The notes under the pieces were generated by a model that did not search any database, was not told the origin of the DNA, and was given only the letters and a program-made list of their open reading frames with translations. Of a stretch of DNA of 64,000 nucleotides, positions 11,560-21,907 are shown piece by piece. The translations under genes and the position numbers were made by a program. Location: assembly GCA_034401795.1 (NCBI GenBank), contig CM067373.1:40219669-40283668 (forward strand), given 5' to 3'. The DNA is from Chaetoderma sp. LZ-2023a (taxonomy: Eukaryota; Mollusca; Caudofoveata; Chaetodermatida; Chaetodermatidae). The number at the start of each line of letters is the position of its first letter. The first letter of the stretch is position 1.

Positions 11560-11700
11560 GTTGTATGGAGAACAGTTTGATAAAGTATTGAAATACGCGA
11601 TGCTGAGCGTACTGCCATGAATACGTTGATAAAGTATTGAACATGATGTTGAGCATACTGCCGTGAATACGCGTGATGTTGAGCATACTGCCGTGAATAA
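11560..11700 (+). repeat. Short imperfect tandem repeat
   Basis: Three copies built on GATGTTGAGCATACTGCCGT, spaced about 35-55 bp, within the foldback interior. Confidence 0.55.
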
Positions 11701-11900
11701 TACATCGTCCTACATCCTTACCCCTCGATCACCATTTGCACATGCAGACTTTCTTTGAGATATCCCTGCCTGTGCTAATGCACCAACAACATTGCCAAAT
11801 TACCACTCTGGGTTGCATTCTATGCTACCTAATTTGCAGAGAAATCAGCTGGCATCTCATGCACAGGGTTTTCTATTTAATGAGAAGTTTAATGCTGACA

Positions 11901-12321
11901 TGAGAATCTAGCAGTTCTATATTGCTGCATTAAAGCTGCCAGACTCCTGGCTTAACTCTGCCTTTCATATCACCTTATTTACTTATCTGATACAGTGAAC
12001 AATAAATGGCATATGTGCATGAGTGTGTGTGCAAATGAATCCTCAAAATGTAAGTTGCGTGCGTGTGCGTGTGTGTGTGTATGAGCTAGTTTTCAAAATA
12101 TAATTTGAGTTTGTGCGAATGAGTTTTCAAAATATTTAAGTTGTCAGTGTGTTTGAGAGTGAATGTGTAGGGCATTAGCTTAAGCCTCTTGGCATGGGGG
12201 TTTATATGTATAGTTTCAAACCCGTTTTATTATTTCTATCTAAACTGTATATACTGTATATATCTAGAATTCGGAATAAAATTGGAATAATATGAATATT
12301 ACATTGTGCAGCTTTTTTGTC
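11901..12321. other. Non-coding spacer with GT-rich imperfect repeat
   Basis: 12015-12150 has three diverged copies of GAGTTTTCAAAATAT with GT runs. The rest shows nothing I can name. Confidence 0.5.
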
Positions 12322-13432
12322 TTAAAGGTGCATATTCACACCAGAATGCATGAAAATATGTGTTAAAATTGTATAATTTTAGAGGTTTAAATTGTGTGAC
12401 TAGATGTAATGAAGCACAATCAATCTTATCACATGATAATTTAATTAAGTATAAATAAATATACTATTAGGGACTTGTGTCAAAATTTTCAGTTTCGCAA
12501 CTAAAAATTGTATTAATTCATACGTAATGAAATCAGATTGATTTCGTTTCATTACATCTAGGCCAACAATTTAAACCTCTAAAATTAAACAATTTTAACA
12601 ACATTGTTAGCTCACCTGGCCTGAAAGGCTGAGTGAGCTTATGCCATGGCAACCATCCGGTGTGTGTCCGGTCCGTCATCCATCAGCTTTTCCTTTAAAC
12701 GACTTCTCAAGAACCACTGGGCCAATTTCAATTATATTTGGCATGAAGCATCCTTAGGGCAAAGGGATCCAAATTTGTTCAAAATAAGCCGATTGGCCAG
12801 AACATCTTGGATTTTGGCCGATTTTTAGAAACGCCTAAAAAGGTTTATTCGGAACCACTGAGGGATCGATGCAAACCTCATAAAATATGATCTATGGCAA
12901 GAGCTGAACCAAGTCTGTTTAAGGGAACCTGATTGGCTAAATGATTCAGCGGCCATCTTGGATGACCTAGTTTTCGCGCAAACGCCTCCAGAACAGCTGA
13001 ATGGAACGATCCGAGTTTTGGCAGATATAATTAGGGACTAAGATAATGGAACTTTATTAAGCAAATGCTTCTGCCGCTGTCTTGGATCACCTAGTTTTTC
13101 ACGAAAATAAATTCTCCAGAAGCGCTGAACGGGTTGGGCCAAAATTTGTGAGATATGATTAGGGCCTAAACGTTATTAAAATTTGTACATGGAAAGTTGA
13201 TGCATCACAAAAACATGTCCACCACGAATCACGTTTTTTTGACGGACATGTATTTTCTGCAAATTTCTGAGAAAACCATAAAAGGACTACTTATTAACCA
13301 CTGGAATAAAACTTGGCTAAACCTTCTTCACAGAAATTAGATTGGTGTCAGTAGCCCATAATTCCAGGTTAGTGATACAGGCACCTTGTGCCTGTTGTTT
13401 TCAAGCATTCTACTGTGAATATGCACCTTTAA
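12322..13432. mobile_element. Composite DNA element with 18-bp TIRs
   Basis: TTAAAGGTGCATATTCAC at the left and its exact complement at the right. Inside are a long hairpin (12362-12601, arms of about 50 bp containing TTAGAGGTTTAAATTG) and then a mollusc-type module beginning GTTAGCTCACCTGGCC with four to five diverged subunits of about 110-150 bp. No transposase, so non-autonomous. Confidence 0.65.
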
Positions 13433-13449
13433 ACTTCATTCCGCCTGTA

Positions 13450-13880
13450 AGTATTTTAGATGAATGTTTATATCAATCGGTTGGCTTGTCCTTGGTGGTC
13501 CGAAGAACCCTATAGATTTTGGGGCAATGTCACGATGACCTAATTAATGATGCAGTATTGAGTTTCCGGATGATCACTTGAGTTCTGTTGAAGGGATCGT
13601 TATCAATCTGGAGTGGGAGCTTTTTCTTTGGTGGTCCGAAGAACCCTATCAATTGTGAGGTCAAGGTCACTGACCTAATTAATGATGTAATATTACGTTT
13701 CCGGATTATAACTCGATTGAAGGGATCATTACTAATCTTGGGTGGGAGGTTGTCCTTGTTGTTTCGAAGAACACTCGATTTTGCTGTCATAGTTCAAGGT
13801 CACGGTGACCAATCTTGGGTGGGAGGTTGTACTTGGCGGAAAGGTGGGATTACTTTAGCAATCTCTAATTGTCATTTTTG
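13450..13880 (+). repeat. Diverged ~150-bp tandem repeat, about 3 copies
   Basis: Shared blocks: GGTGGTCCGAAGAACCCTAT, CCTAATTAATGATG, and GTTTCCGGAT, with AGGTCAAGGTCAC in the middle copy. The open frames across it are repeat by-products, not genes. Confidence 0.6.
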
Positions 13881-13999
13881 TTTATCAAGGGCTTATCCGA
13901 TCCCAACAGAAAGGTCTCGACATACAGGACGCAGTCCATCTAAGACTAAAGTTCAGCTTTAATGTTTGTATGATAATGTTGTAATATGCTCTGCTGATT

Positions 14000-14300
14000 C
14001 AGTAGTTAAAATTTCAAAAATTTCTTCGAGGCATGCAAATGGACATTCCTCATGACTACTGCAGAGGCTGACTTGCCCATGAAATGGTTAGATAAGTCTC
14101 ATCTATTGCATTTAAACCTCAAATTTGTTCAAGAAAATTTCAATTTTCCCATTGAAAATGCCGATTTGTAGACCAAGAGGACTATTTTATCACTGGAATG
14201 ACTGGCTCGATAGACTGGCTCGGTTATCGAGCCAGTCATTCCAGTGATAAATTTTCAAAAAAATAGTCTTCTTTTGGTCTGCAAATTGACATGACTGTTG
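14000..14300. mobile_element. Family A MITE plus a half copy
   Basis: A right-half fragment (14000-14095) abuts a fuller copy with core GGCTCGGTTATCGAGCC and arms GAATGACTGGCTCGATA. An extra GGCTCGATAGACTGGCTCGG duplication sits at the hairpin tip. Confidence 0.65.
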
Positions 14301-14439
14301 AAGGTAGCTCATATGTCAAGTGATTTGAAACGTCTTTGTAAGAACTATTTTGACTGTCCCACAAAGTATTGCATCTTGTTCACCTAAACCTCCAACACCA
14401 AAAGCAGTTATTACTACATTACAACCTACCTCCTTGCAT

Positions 14440-14770
14440 TACTATTGTTCTTTCCTTCTCTGAAGGGAAGTGTAGTAGGATGAATTTTTTATAGCCAATG
14501 TTTGCTGGGTTTCTTCAGGTATCTCCGTACTCACTCTAATGATGAGATCCATAGTAATTCGCTTGAATGCTATATCTCAGAATGAGGCAAGAAGAGGGTT
14601 AATCCAATACCCAGTGCCACTGAGTATGTCATTAAGCACAATGACAACCTCATTGGCTGATAGCTATCACATGACCTTGTTGGTAGCAACCAAGACTTCA
14701 TTCCTTTTCCTACTGTTGAAGGGAACGGTGTATAAAAATTCTTATAGCCAATTTAAACGCTATTTTCTAA
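14440..14770 (+). repeat. Direct repeat pair upstream of DIRS element 2
   Basis: Two copies of a block of about 60 bp (TTCCTTCT..GAAGGGAA ... TTATAGCCAAT) 250 bp apart. They may be split terminal repeats of the following element; evidence is weak. Confidence 0.4.
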
Positions 14771-14814
14771 CTTGGAATTGCTGTGGATAGAAGAAAGTCA
14801 TAAGGATAATCAAG

Positions 14815-15785
14815 ATGTCAGACAAACATAAAAAACCTCCCAAGATAAGTGGTAGTAGGTCCTGGTCCATTAATAATGATTTGTAAGATCATTTCTAATT
14901 TTGTGGTTGGTGCGTTACCAGCTTTGTTTACTTGCGCTCAGAGTGTAGAGACTATGTATTGTCTATTTTTTGCTTCTATTACAGTAGCATTATAAGCTAC
15001 TGAATTGACATGCTTGTTGCGAGTGAGCATGAATCTGCGATATCTCAGTAACATACTCTCAAAGAAAACCAAAATAATTTTTAAATTAGAGATTGGTAGG
15101 GTCTCTATCAATAAATCTTGGGATTAGCGCTGGCTAATCCCGAGTCATATTCAGAGCTTTACTCTATCAAATCTCTGTTATTACGATTCAGATTTGAGAA
15201 AGTCTCCGAAGAAGATCAAGGAGAAGGTCAAAGAAAAGAATCAGAATCATTTCATCAGATGTCCTTCTGGCAGTTGCCATAGATTCATAAAATCGGAACA
15301 CGCCGGACACGTGTGTTCGTAATGTACATCATGTACTTTAGAATCGACCTGTGATATGCGGGTCGTGGTCCCATTTTGCCAGAATGTCATTCTTTAAACC
15401 AAATTCCCCAGAGATCTAAAATATTCCTGGGAATCCTCCTTCGAGGTCGGTGGCTAAAATAAAGGCCAAACCCGAGGCCACGGCGGATTCAGCTATCCTT
15501 GAAAAAATCGTACTATCTATGGAATGTCAAGTTCACAATACTGACTCGTCTGTTGACAGTAGGATCAATAAGATTGTTCTGGACCAATCAGTTACCAATG
15601 CTTCATCTCTTGATGTAGTTGATTGTGAAGCATTGGAGCTGTCTGCTCCCAGGAAGTGCCTATTTTCTAAATCTAATAAATTACAACTCACTGATTTACA
15701 TTGTTTCAGAGGTGCCACAAAAAATGGGAAGAATACGAGCACAAAAGCTCAGGTTCATAAGCCTTTAAGTTCTTTAGTATCTGTC
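14815..15785 (+). pseudogene. Decayed gag-like region of DIRS element 2
   Basis: Fragments in several frames, beginning MSDKHKKPPK. They include a Cys/His cluster read as CPSGSCHRFIKSEHAGHVCS and a longest open stretch (15450-15917, from TTG) with the sequence KIKAKPEATADSAILEKIV. Many stops and frameshifts. The Cys/His cluster and its position ahead of RNase H suggest gag; similarity to DIRS element 1 is weak, so this is a different lineage. Confidence 0.45.
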
Positions 15786-15888
15786 AGTTTTTATCGTCAA
15801 CACTCCCAGTTCGGCAGTCTATTCGTCCTAGTCTCATTTCGTCTCAGTGACATTATCGCTTTTTTCTCTACTATTTACCCTTTTTTAT

Positions 15889-15910
15889 CCCCCCCCCCCC
15901 CCCCCCCCCC
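15889..15910 (+). repeat. Poly-C tract, 22 C, with hairpin
   Basis: The last five C together with GCTTT pair with AAAGCGGGGG at 15916-15930, forming a perfect 10-bp stem around AGCGA. Confidence 0.95.
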
Positions 15911-16690
15911 GCTTTAGCGAAAAGCGGGGGATTATGTTTTTGCTTCCGTCCATGCATCCGTCACACCCAGGTTTTCTTTCGATAACTACTTTTGCTTGGA
16001 ATATTGTGACAACACTTCATGGGAATATTGGCTATAGTACTAGGAAAATGTACATTATTTTGTGGGTCAGTCAGCTCATCCCTCTGTCCATCCATACCTT
16101 TGTCTCTGAATTTATGTCTGTCCCTCTGTGCAAATTTTGGGTTTTCGTTCAATAACTTTATTTTTGCTTGGAGTATTGTAAGGAAACTTCATGGGAACAT
16201 TGGCTATGGTACTAGGTAAATGTAGATTATTTTGTCGGTCAGTCAGCCCATCCCTCTGTCCATCCATCCCTTTGTCTCTGAATTCGTGTCTCCGTCCGTG
16301 CAAATTTTGGGTTTTCATTCAATAACTTTATCTTTGCTTGGAGTATTGTGAGGAAACTTCATGGGAACATTGGCTATGGTACTAGGTAAATGTAGATTAT
16401 TTTGTGGGTCAGTCAGCCCATCCCTCTGTCCATCCATCCCTTTGTCTCTGAATTCGTGTCTGTCCGTCCGTGCAGATTTTGGGTTTTCATTCAATAACTT
16501 TATCTTTGCTTGGAGTATTGTGAGGAAACTTCATGGGAACATTGGCTATGGTACTAGGGAAATGTACATTATTTTGTGGGTAAGTCAGCCCATCCCTCTG
16601 TCCATCCATCCCTTTGTCTCTGAATTTGTGACCATCCGTCCGGGCAAATTTTGGGTTTTCGTTCAATAACTATTTTTGCTAAACTAAACC
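15911..16690 (+). repeat. 172-bp tandem repeat, 4 units
   Basis: GTTTTC(G/A)TTCAATAAC recurs at 15970, 16141, 16311, 16483 and 16655. Units contain CTTCATGGGAACATTGGCTA and a CCATCCATCCCTTTGTCTCT block. Long frames through it are artefacts. It sits inside DIRS element 2. Confidence 0.85.
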
Positions 16691-16806
16691 TTCTACTTGA
16701 ATGTGTTATTGAATAGGTTAGTAATCTCATGTGGCTAGTTTATAATTATTAGCTCCCATTTGTCTCCAAATCAGTCGGATTTATGTCATCCCACGAACAT
16801 GGATGC

Positions 16807-16826
16807 GGGGGGGGGGGGGGGGGGGG
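16807..16826 (+). repeat. Poly-G tract, 20 G
   Basis: Uninterrupted; mirrors the poly-C at 15889 on the other side of the 172-bp repeat block. Confidence 0.95.
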
Positions 16827-16829
16827 AAA

Positions 16830-17880
16830 TTATTTGATTTATATCATCTAGTTTCAAGAGTATTTTCTTATTTTTAGCTAAAACATTTTATTTAGAGTCA
16901 TGTGCTTTCCCACCAGTGCGGGATTGGTGATTTTGGGCTCGAAATTTATCATTATCATTCCCTTCTTATCTACTTCCGGTAGCTGTCAGATTGTCATCAT
17001 CGTTCCTGTCACTTTTTATATAGGTCGTTGACAATTCTCCCAGTATATATTTCGTTCACTTTTTGTTTACATGGAGTTTTTCTCTTGGATATTATATAAA
17101 TCCTAAACATAGATCAGTTTTATTTTAGCTAATTCTATCTGGCTATAGCTGGACTCTCATCCCTGCCATAGGTTTACTATGGGATTTCTATTTGCCACTA
17201 AATCTGGTTAAAACACTAAAAAATTTTTATCTATAATGTTTCAATATCTACAACTTTTAATAAGTAAGGCTATGCTTCTGTGATGCTTATTTCTCCGTAC
17301 GAAGATAGTGGTAGAGATTGAATAGCAGAAATAAATGCAAGTTACTTCTCTCAAGAAGGGGTAAGAATAAGGATATAGCTCTTATAACTAAGAAACATAA
17401 CCTTTCTCTCGGTTTTCAGGAAACTACTTTCCAGTAGTATAAATCGATGCTTGGAAGTCTCTATCTGATCTCATTGTAACATCCTAAATTATTTAAATAG
17501 ACTCATGAACACTTTGGACTAATTCTGAGATAACTCAAGAAATATCTTAACTTCCTAACTATTATCAGCCTAACCCTAATTGGAATATTGAGGCTTTTTA
17601 GACTTTATTCTTCATTTATAGCTTTCTTTATTCAGATATTAGGTATCATACTAGTATATCTTCCGTTGGTAGGCTTCTTATCTCCTTTCGTTATTAGGGC
17701 TTCTTAATTTATTTTTAATGTGTTATGTGTATAACTGATGTGTACATTTCATTTTGTAATGAGGATCGATTTATAAGCATCCTTAGTTGGTGGTCTTTCC
17801 ATATTTTGTCTTATTGGTTGCAAAGATTGCTTTTTTATACATTATATCATATTATGGAAAGGTTCCTCTGGTCTGCGTTT
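16830..17880. other. Interior of decayed DIRS element 2, no readable domain
   Basis: AT-rich, no frame longer than background and no recognisable reverse transcriptase core, although this is where it should lie. Confidence 0.4.
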
Positions 17881-17886
17881 TTTCCT

Positions 17887-17901
17887 GGGGGGGGGGGGGG
17901 G
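17887..17901 (+). repeat. Poly-G tract, 15 G
   Basis: Uninterrupted G run shortly before the RT connection/RNase H remnant. Confidence 0.95.
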
Positions 17902-17999
17902 TTACTTTCAACCTCTCGGTGTGCAGATAATGGTATCCACAATTCAACCTCCCAAGGTAGGCCAGTTAGTTTCGGCCAGCTCTTTCCTCAGAATCATAA

Positions 18000-18870
18000 G
18001 CCAAAATGGTTTCGGTAGAGAATGTGATTCCTTGGGCTCCTCTTATGAGAAGCCCCTTCCAGTTCTATCTTATCACCCACTGGAATCAGTCTAGATTTAT
18101 AGATCATTGGATTCTCATCAATTTTCAATTCATGAACCATTTTCGGTTTTGGAAAGATTCAATCCCTGTTATTAGGGGTCCCTCTTCATCCACCATCTCC
18201 TCAGGCCATCTATTTCACGGATTTATCCCTGGAAGGATGGGGCTCCATCTGGGATTCCAAGAAGACTTCAGGATCCTGATTCCTCACAGAATCTTCCTAT
18301 CATGTCAACCTTTTAGAACTGTGGGCGGTTTTCTATGCCCTAGTTCATTGGGAACCCCTGATTCTCGGTCTTTCAATCTTTATCCGATCAGTCAATTTCA
18401 CAGTAGTCTCTCTTCTATCATCAGGGGTGGGGTGTGTGTGTGTGGCCAGGTCGGTCGCTTTCTGTCGGGAATCACTGATCGTGCTTCACTGGTGCAAGTC
18501 CCGTAGCTTTTCTCTTCGAGCATCCCACGTCCCAGGCAAATTGAATTTTCTGGCGAATCAGTTATCTCGTCCTTCCAGGATCCCAGAAATGGAATGTGAC
18601 TTGAAAGAGGCTGTAACCCAGTCAATTTTTCTCCAATTAGGTCGTCGCCTCATAGACCTGTTTGCGTCTGGCAAGAACAGAAAGATATCCACCTTCATAT
18701 CTCCCTTTTCAGAAGTCGTGGCTCTTTCAGTAGACACTCTAGCTCAGTCTTGGGACAATATGTTTGCTTATGTTTTTTCCTCTATGATTCTCATTCCTCT
18801 GGTACTCTGAAAGATCAGGCAACATCCTTGTGTGGTCCTGTTAATAGCTCCGTTTTGGCCGACAATTCTG
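18000..18870 (+). pseudogene. RT connection and RNase H remnant of DIRS element 2
   Basis: Read across frames: a FTDLSLEGWGSIWDS block (RNase H, normally F-D-A-S-L-x-G-W-G), an ELWAVFYAL block (the conserved E), then CKSRSFSLRASHVPGKLNFL followed by ANQLSR (the H-P-G..N..A-D-x-L-S-R box, with N replacing D). C-terminal to it are GRRLIDLFASGKNRKISTF and SPF, and CVVLLIAPFWPTILAL, the standard segment linking RNase H to the recombinase in DIRS-type elements. Frames change near 18200, 18330 and 18420, and the active-site aspartate of the last box is lost, so it is inactive. Confidence 0.75.
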
Positions 18871-18929
18871 GCTCTGAGGCCTCTGTGACTCGGGTACAGA
18901 TTTTCTGGTTTCCTTTTCTATCGGATAAA

Positions 18930-19150
18930 GCTCTCAGTTAACACTGTCAGTTCCTATCGATTTGGTCTGAACTCTGTCAAATGTGGTCTTGACCCTTCAG
19001 TCCAAGTACAAAAATTCATTTCACGACCTCATTAAAGATATGGGTAATTCAAATCCACATTTTAAGAAACCCCTTCCTTCCTCGAACCTTTCGCTTGTGT
19101 TACAGGTTCTTGCTTGCAAAATGTATGTTGGATATATGTTAGGTCGATAT
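18930..19150 (+). pseudogene. Start of a tyrosine recombinase, DIRS element 2
   Basis: KPLPSSNLSLVLQVLACKM at about 19063-19119 resembles the N-terminal recombinase motif P-x-W-D-L-x-L-V-L in DIRS elements. The catalytic half is absent; sequence turns non-coding after about 19150. Confidence 0.5.
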
Positions 19151-19494
19151 CCGTCTAAATATCATATATGGTGAATCTAATACGATATTACTTTGAGTTA
19201 TGACACGATCATGCTTATATCGTTGTGCACTGTGGATACAGCCAAAGCCTAGACCCCCTATGCAAAGAAATCAGGATAACTAATTAGTGCTACCACAATT
19301 TGTTTGTACAACAGGGCTTAAAATGTGTGGGACATGTCCCCCATGCCACAGCAAGTGTCAGACCTTCCGAATACTGGGTGTACGTCACGATTCTGACCTA
19401 GCTTTAGCTCCTGGACTACATTGTCGATCTTGATAGGTTCCCTCAGACATAGCTTAATGGATGTATGAAATTTAGTTATCTGACAAACATTACT

Positions 19495-19745
19495 GGTGTT
19501 ATCATCTGGAAACCACTCTGCCAGCTGACCACTTAGACGGAAACAACTCGGCCACCTGACCACTCGGACGGACACCACTCTGCAACTTGAGCACTCGGAT
19601 GGAAACCACTAAGCCACCTGACCACTCGGATGGAAAACACGCTGTGTACTGATCACTCGGATGGAAACCACGCTGTGAACTGACCACTCAGATGGAAGCC
19701 ACCTGACCACTCTCCCACCTGACCACTCGGACAGAAAGCTCCAAC
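19495..19745 (+). repeat. Minisatellite, ~30-bp unit, about 7 diverged copies
   Basis: Built on CACCTGACCACTCGGATGGA. The apparent minus-strand frames here come from the repeat. Confidence 0.7.
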
Positions 19746-19749
19746 ACAT

Positions 19750-20165
19750 TATCCCCCACCAATGTATTTGTTGATGTCTCCCAAGATAATAATGATACTT
19801 GTCAATCAGGCCTAAATGGCCACGTCACTGAGGCCAATCCTCATAAAAATTACAAAAACTTAATTTCCAAAAATATGCTCATTTATTTGGAAGAATGAAG
19901 CATTTCTGTAACAAATGCCCAGAATAAGTAGACATAAACTTCATTATGTACAGTAATATATTATATTATCTACAATATTTGCATGATATTCTCCACAAGC
20001 TACAGTTTCTGTCAAGTACATAGTACCTATATAATCAAGTACATAGATGTGATGTTCCTGTATTAAGCACTCACGTTTTGAGCAATATACATTAATGCCT
20101 AAATACTACATCATATGTCCCTAATGTTAAAATGTATGCAGAAACAAGGACAGCAACTATACTTC
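19750..20165. other. Spacer, nothing recognised
   Basis: AT-rich; only a short duplicated CAAGTACATAG near 20015-20045. Confidence 0.5.
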
Positions 20166-20168
20166 AAA

Positions 20169-20414
20169 TTAATACCCCTTAACTCTGAAAACACACATCA
20201 GCCAAAAACAGCTTCTGCAGTGGTCTGGAGAAATGTCCATTTGCATACCAAGAGAATACTATTTTTGAAAATTTACCACTGGAATTCTGGATCAACAACA
20301 GAGCCAGTCAGTCCAGTGATAAGTTTTCAAAAATAGTCCTCGTGGTCTGCAAATGGACATTTTCTATGGGAAAATTGAAATTTTCATGAACAAATTTGAG
20401 GGTTAAAGGGTTAA
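20169..20414. mobile_element. Family A MITE
   Basis: TTAA at both limits; right end GAGGGTTAAAGGGTTAA; the hairpin tip is altered to CTGGATCAACAACAGAGCCAG. Confidence 0.75.
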
Positions 20415-20442
20415 TCTTGAAAACACAGGGCAGAATGATATC

Positions 20443-20664
20443 TTAACCATTTAATTGTCAGGATTTGTTAAGAAAATACAAATTCTTGCTTAATGAACGT
20501 CCATTTGTAGGCCAAGAGAACTTCTCTTTTTTTAATTTACCACTGGATGATTGGCTTTGCTGTCAAGCCATGCATACCAGTGGTAAATCTAAAAACCTCA
20601 GATGGACATTCCTCAAGACCATTACAGCAGCCGATTTTAGCCAGCTTGACCATGAAAGGGTTAA
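20443..20664. mobile_element. Family A MITE
   Basis: TTAACCATTTAATTGTCA to TTGACCATGAAAGGGTTAA; back to back with the preceding copy, 28 bp apart. Confidence 0.75.
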
Positions 20665-21154
20665 TACCCTTTATTTACAACATCCCTTTTATGCTAAAAA
20701 TATGTGACAGAATGATATTTAAATGCATTGTAGTAATGATATAGATGGAGCAAAAATACATCCATACTATATATAACATGAATATGTTTAAGGCTGAAAC
20801 AGCTATGCTAAAATAAACAATGCTTAACCCCTACCAGTAACATAGTTCTATCTTTAAATTTCAGTTTTTTTGTAACTATTATGAGTCCAGGCATTGATTC
20901 ATTAAACAAGACTCGCACAGTAGATTTCAACCCTATGAAATGATTCCCTCAGTACAGCAAGGTAATAGTTAGCCAGCAAGTGTGTAACGCCACCATTTAT
21001 TTGACAGGTAAGAACTACGCAACGATATACAGAGCTGTTGCCTGTGTATTGCTTACCTACCAAGCGCTCAAGCCAGCACCTACCAGCTGACTCTGAGCGC
21101 TATGTAATGAGTGAATCCTTTTATGAGGCACAATGAATTTTAGGCATCTCTTGT
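20665..21154. other. Spacer, nothing recognised
   Basis: AT-rich. Around 20990 there is TTGACAGGTAAGAA, weakly like the core of the 69-bp satellite further on. Confidence 0.45.
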
Positions 21155-21395
21155 TTAACTAGCCTTTAACCACCGAATTCGTTAATGAAAATTTTAATTT
21201 TCTCATAGAAAATGTCCATTTGCAGACCAGGAGAAGACTATTTTTTTTAATTTACCGCTGAAATGACTGCCTCAGTTATCGAGCCAGTCATTCCAGTGGT
21301 AAATTTTTTTAAATAGTCTTCTGGTCTGCAAATGGACATTTTTCAAGACCACTACAGAAGCCATTTTTTGACTGATATGAATGTTAAAGAGTTCA
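21155..21395. mobile_element. Family A MITE
   Basis: TTAACTAGCCTTTAACCACC at the left, core CTCAGTTATCGAGCCAGTCA; the right end decayed to GAGTTCAA. Confidence 0.7.
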
Positions 21396-21609
21396 AGTAT
21401 AAATACCAGAACTCATATAATACAGTTACCAAAAATGGAAATTCATTGATAGCACTATGTAACTGGTGGCCATTAAAACTGCTTCATTTAGCCTGACAGA
21501 TCAGCTTTAGATGGCTAGTCCTGATTCTAATATCCTTTATTCTAAATGCGTGAAAATAATTATTGTTCTTTAATATTAAATATCTATCAAACAAAACAAG
21601 GTCCCTTAC

Positions 21610-21897
21610 ATAGCATTAATGGATAAATCCAATCTGTCATTCAAGTATTGATGTTATAACGTCACATACAGGTTGATGTCATAACCATAATTGACACGTG
21701 ATACGCAGTCATGAGGCTGGAGAAGTCTGTCAAATCTACGAATTGTATGTCTTTGATGGACACTAATATGACTGGGTGCTGTTTAGGCAGCAACAGCACC
21801 GAGTCAAATTAAGCTCGAAATATTCAACAGCTTACCTGAGTGTATAGTTACCTTGAAAATGGGATTCTCTATTTAACCATGAGCATTAAAGGGTTAA
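21610..21897. mobile_element. Family C/B element ending in AAAGGGTTAA
   Basis: Contains ATGACTGGGTGCTGTT..AGCACCGAGTCAAATTA as an inverted core and ends GAGCATTAAAGGGTTAA, about 10 bp before the 69-bp array starts. Confidence 0.6.
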
Positions 21898-21907
21898 GCT
21901 ACAAGCA

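Larger units (their letters stand above)
10795..11900. mobile_element. Foldback element copy, interrupted by a MITE
   Basis: Left arm carries GAGATATGAGATGCCTGTT and GGGCAGGATTTCTCAAA; the right arm carries their inverted counterparts (GGCATCTCATGCACAGG, CTATTTAATG). It is the sibling of 51819-52975. A family B MITE sits inside the left arm. No coding sequence. Confidence 0.6.

Noticed and set aside
13588-13962. 124-residue plus-strand frame
   Set aside because: Runs across a diverged ~150-bp tandem repeat also open on the minus strand; no domain recognised.
16019-16669. 100-residue frames with FSFNNFIFAWSIV repeats
   Set aside because: They follow the 172-bp repeat period and are present on both strands.
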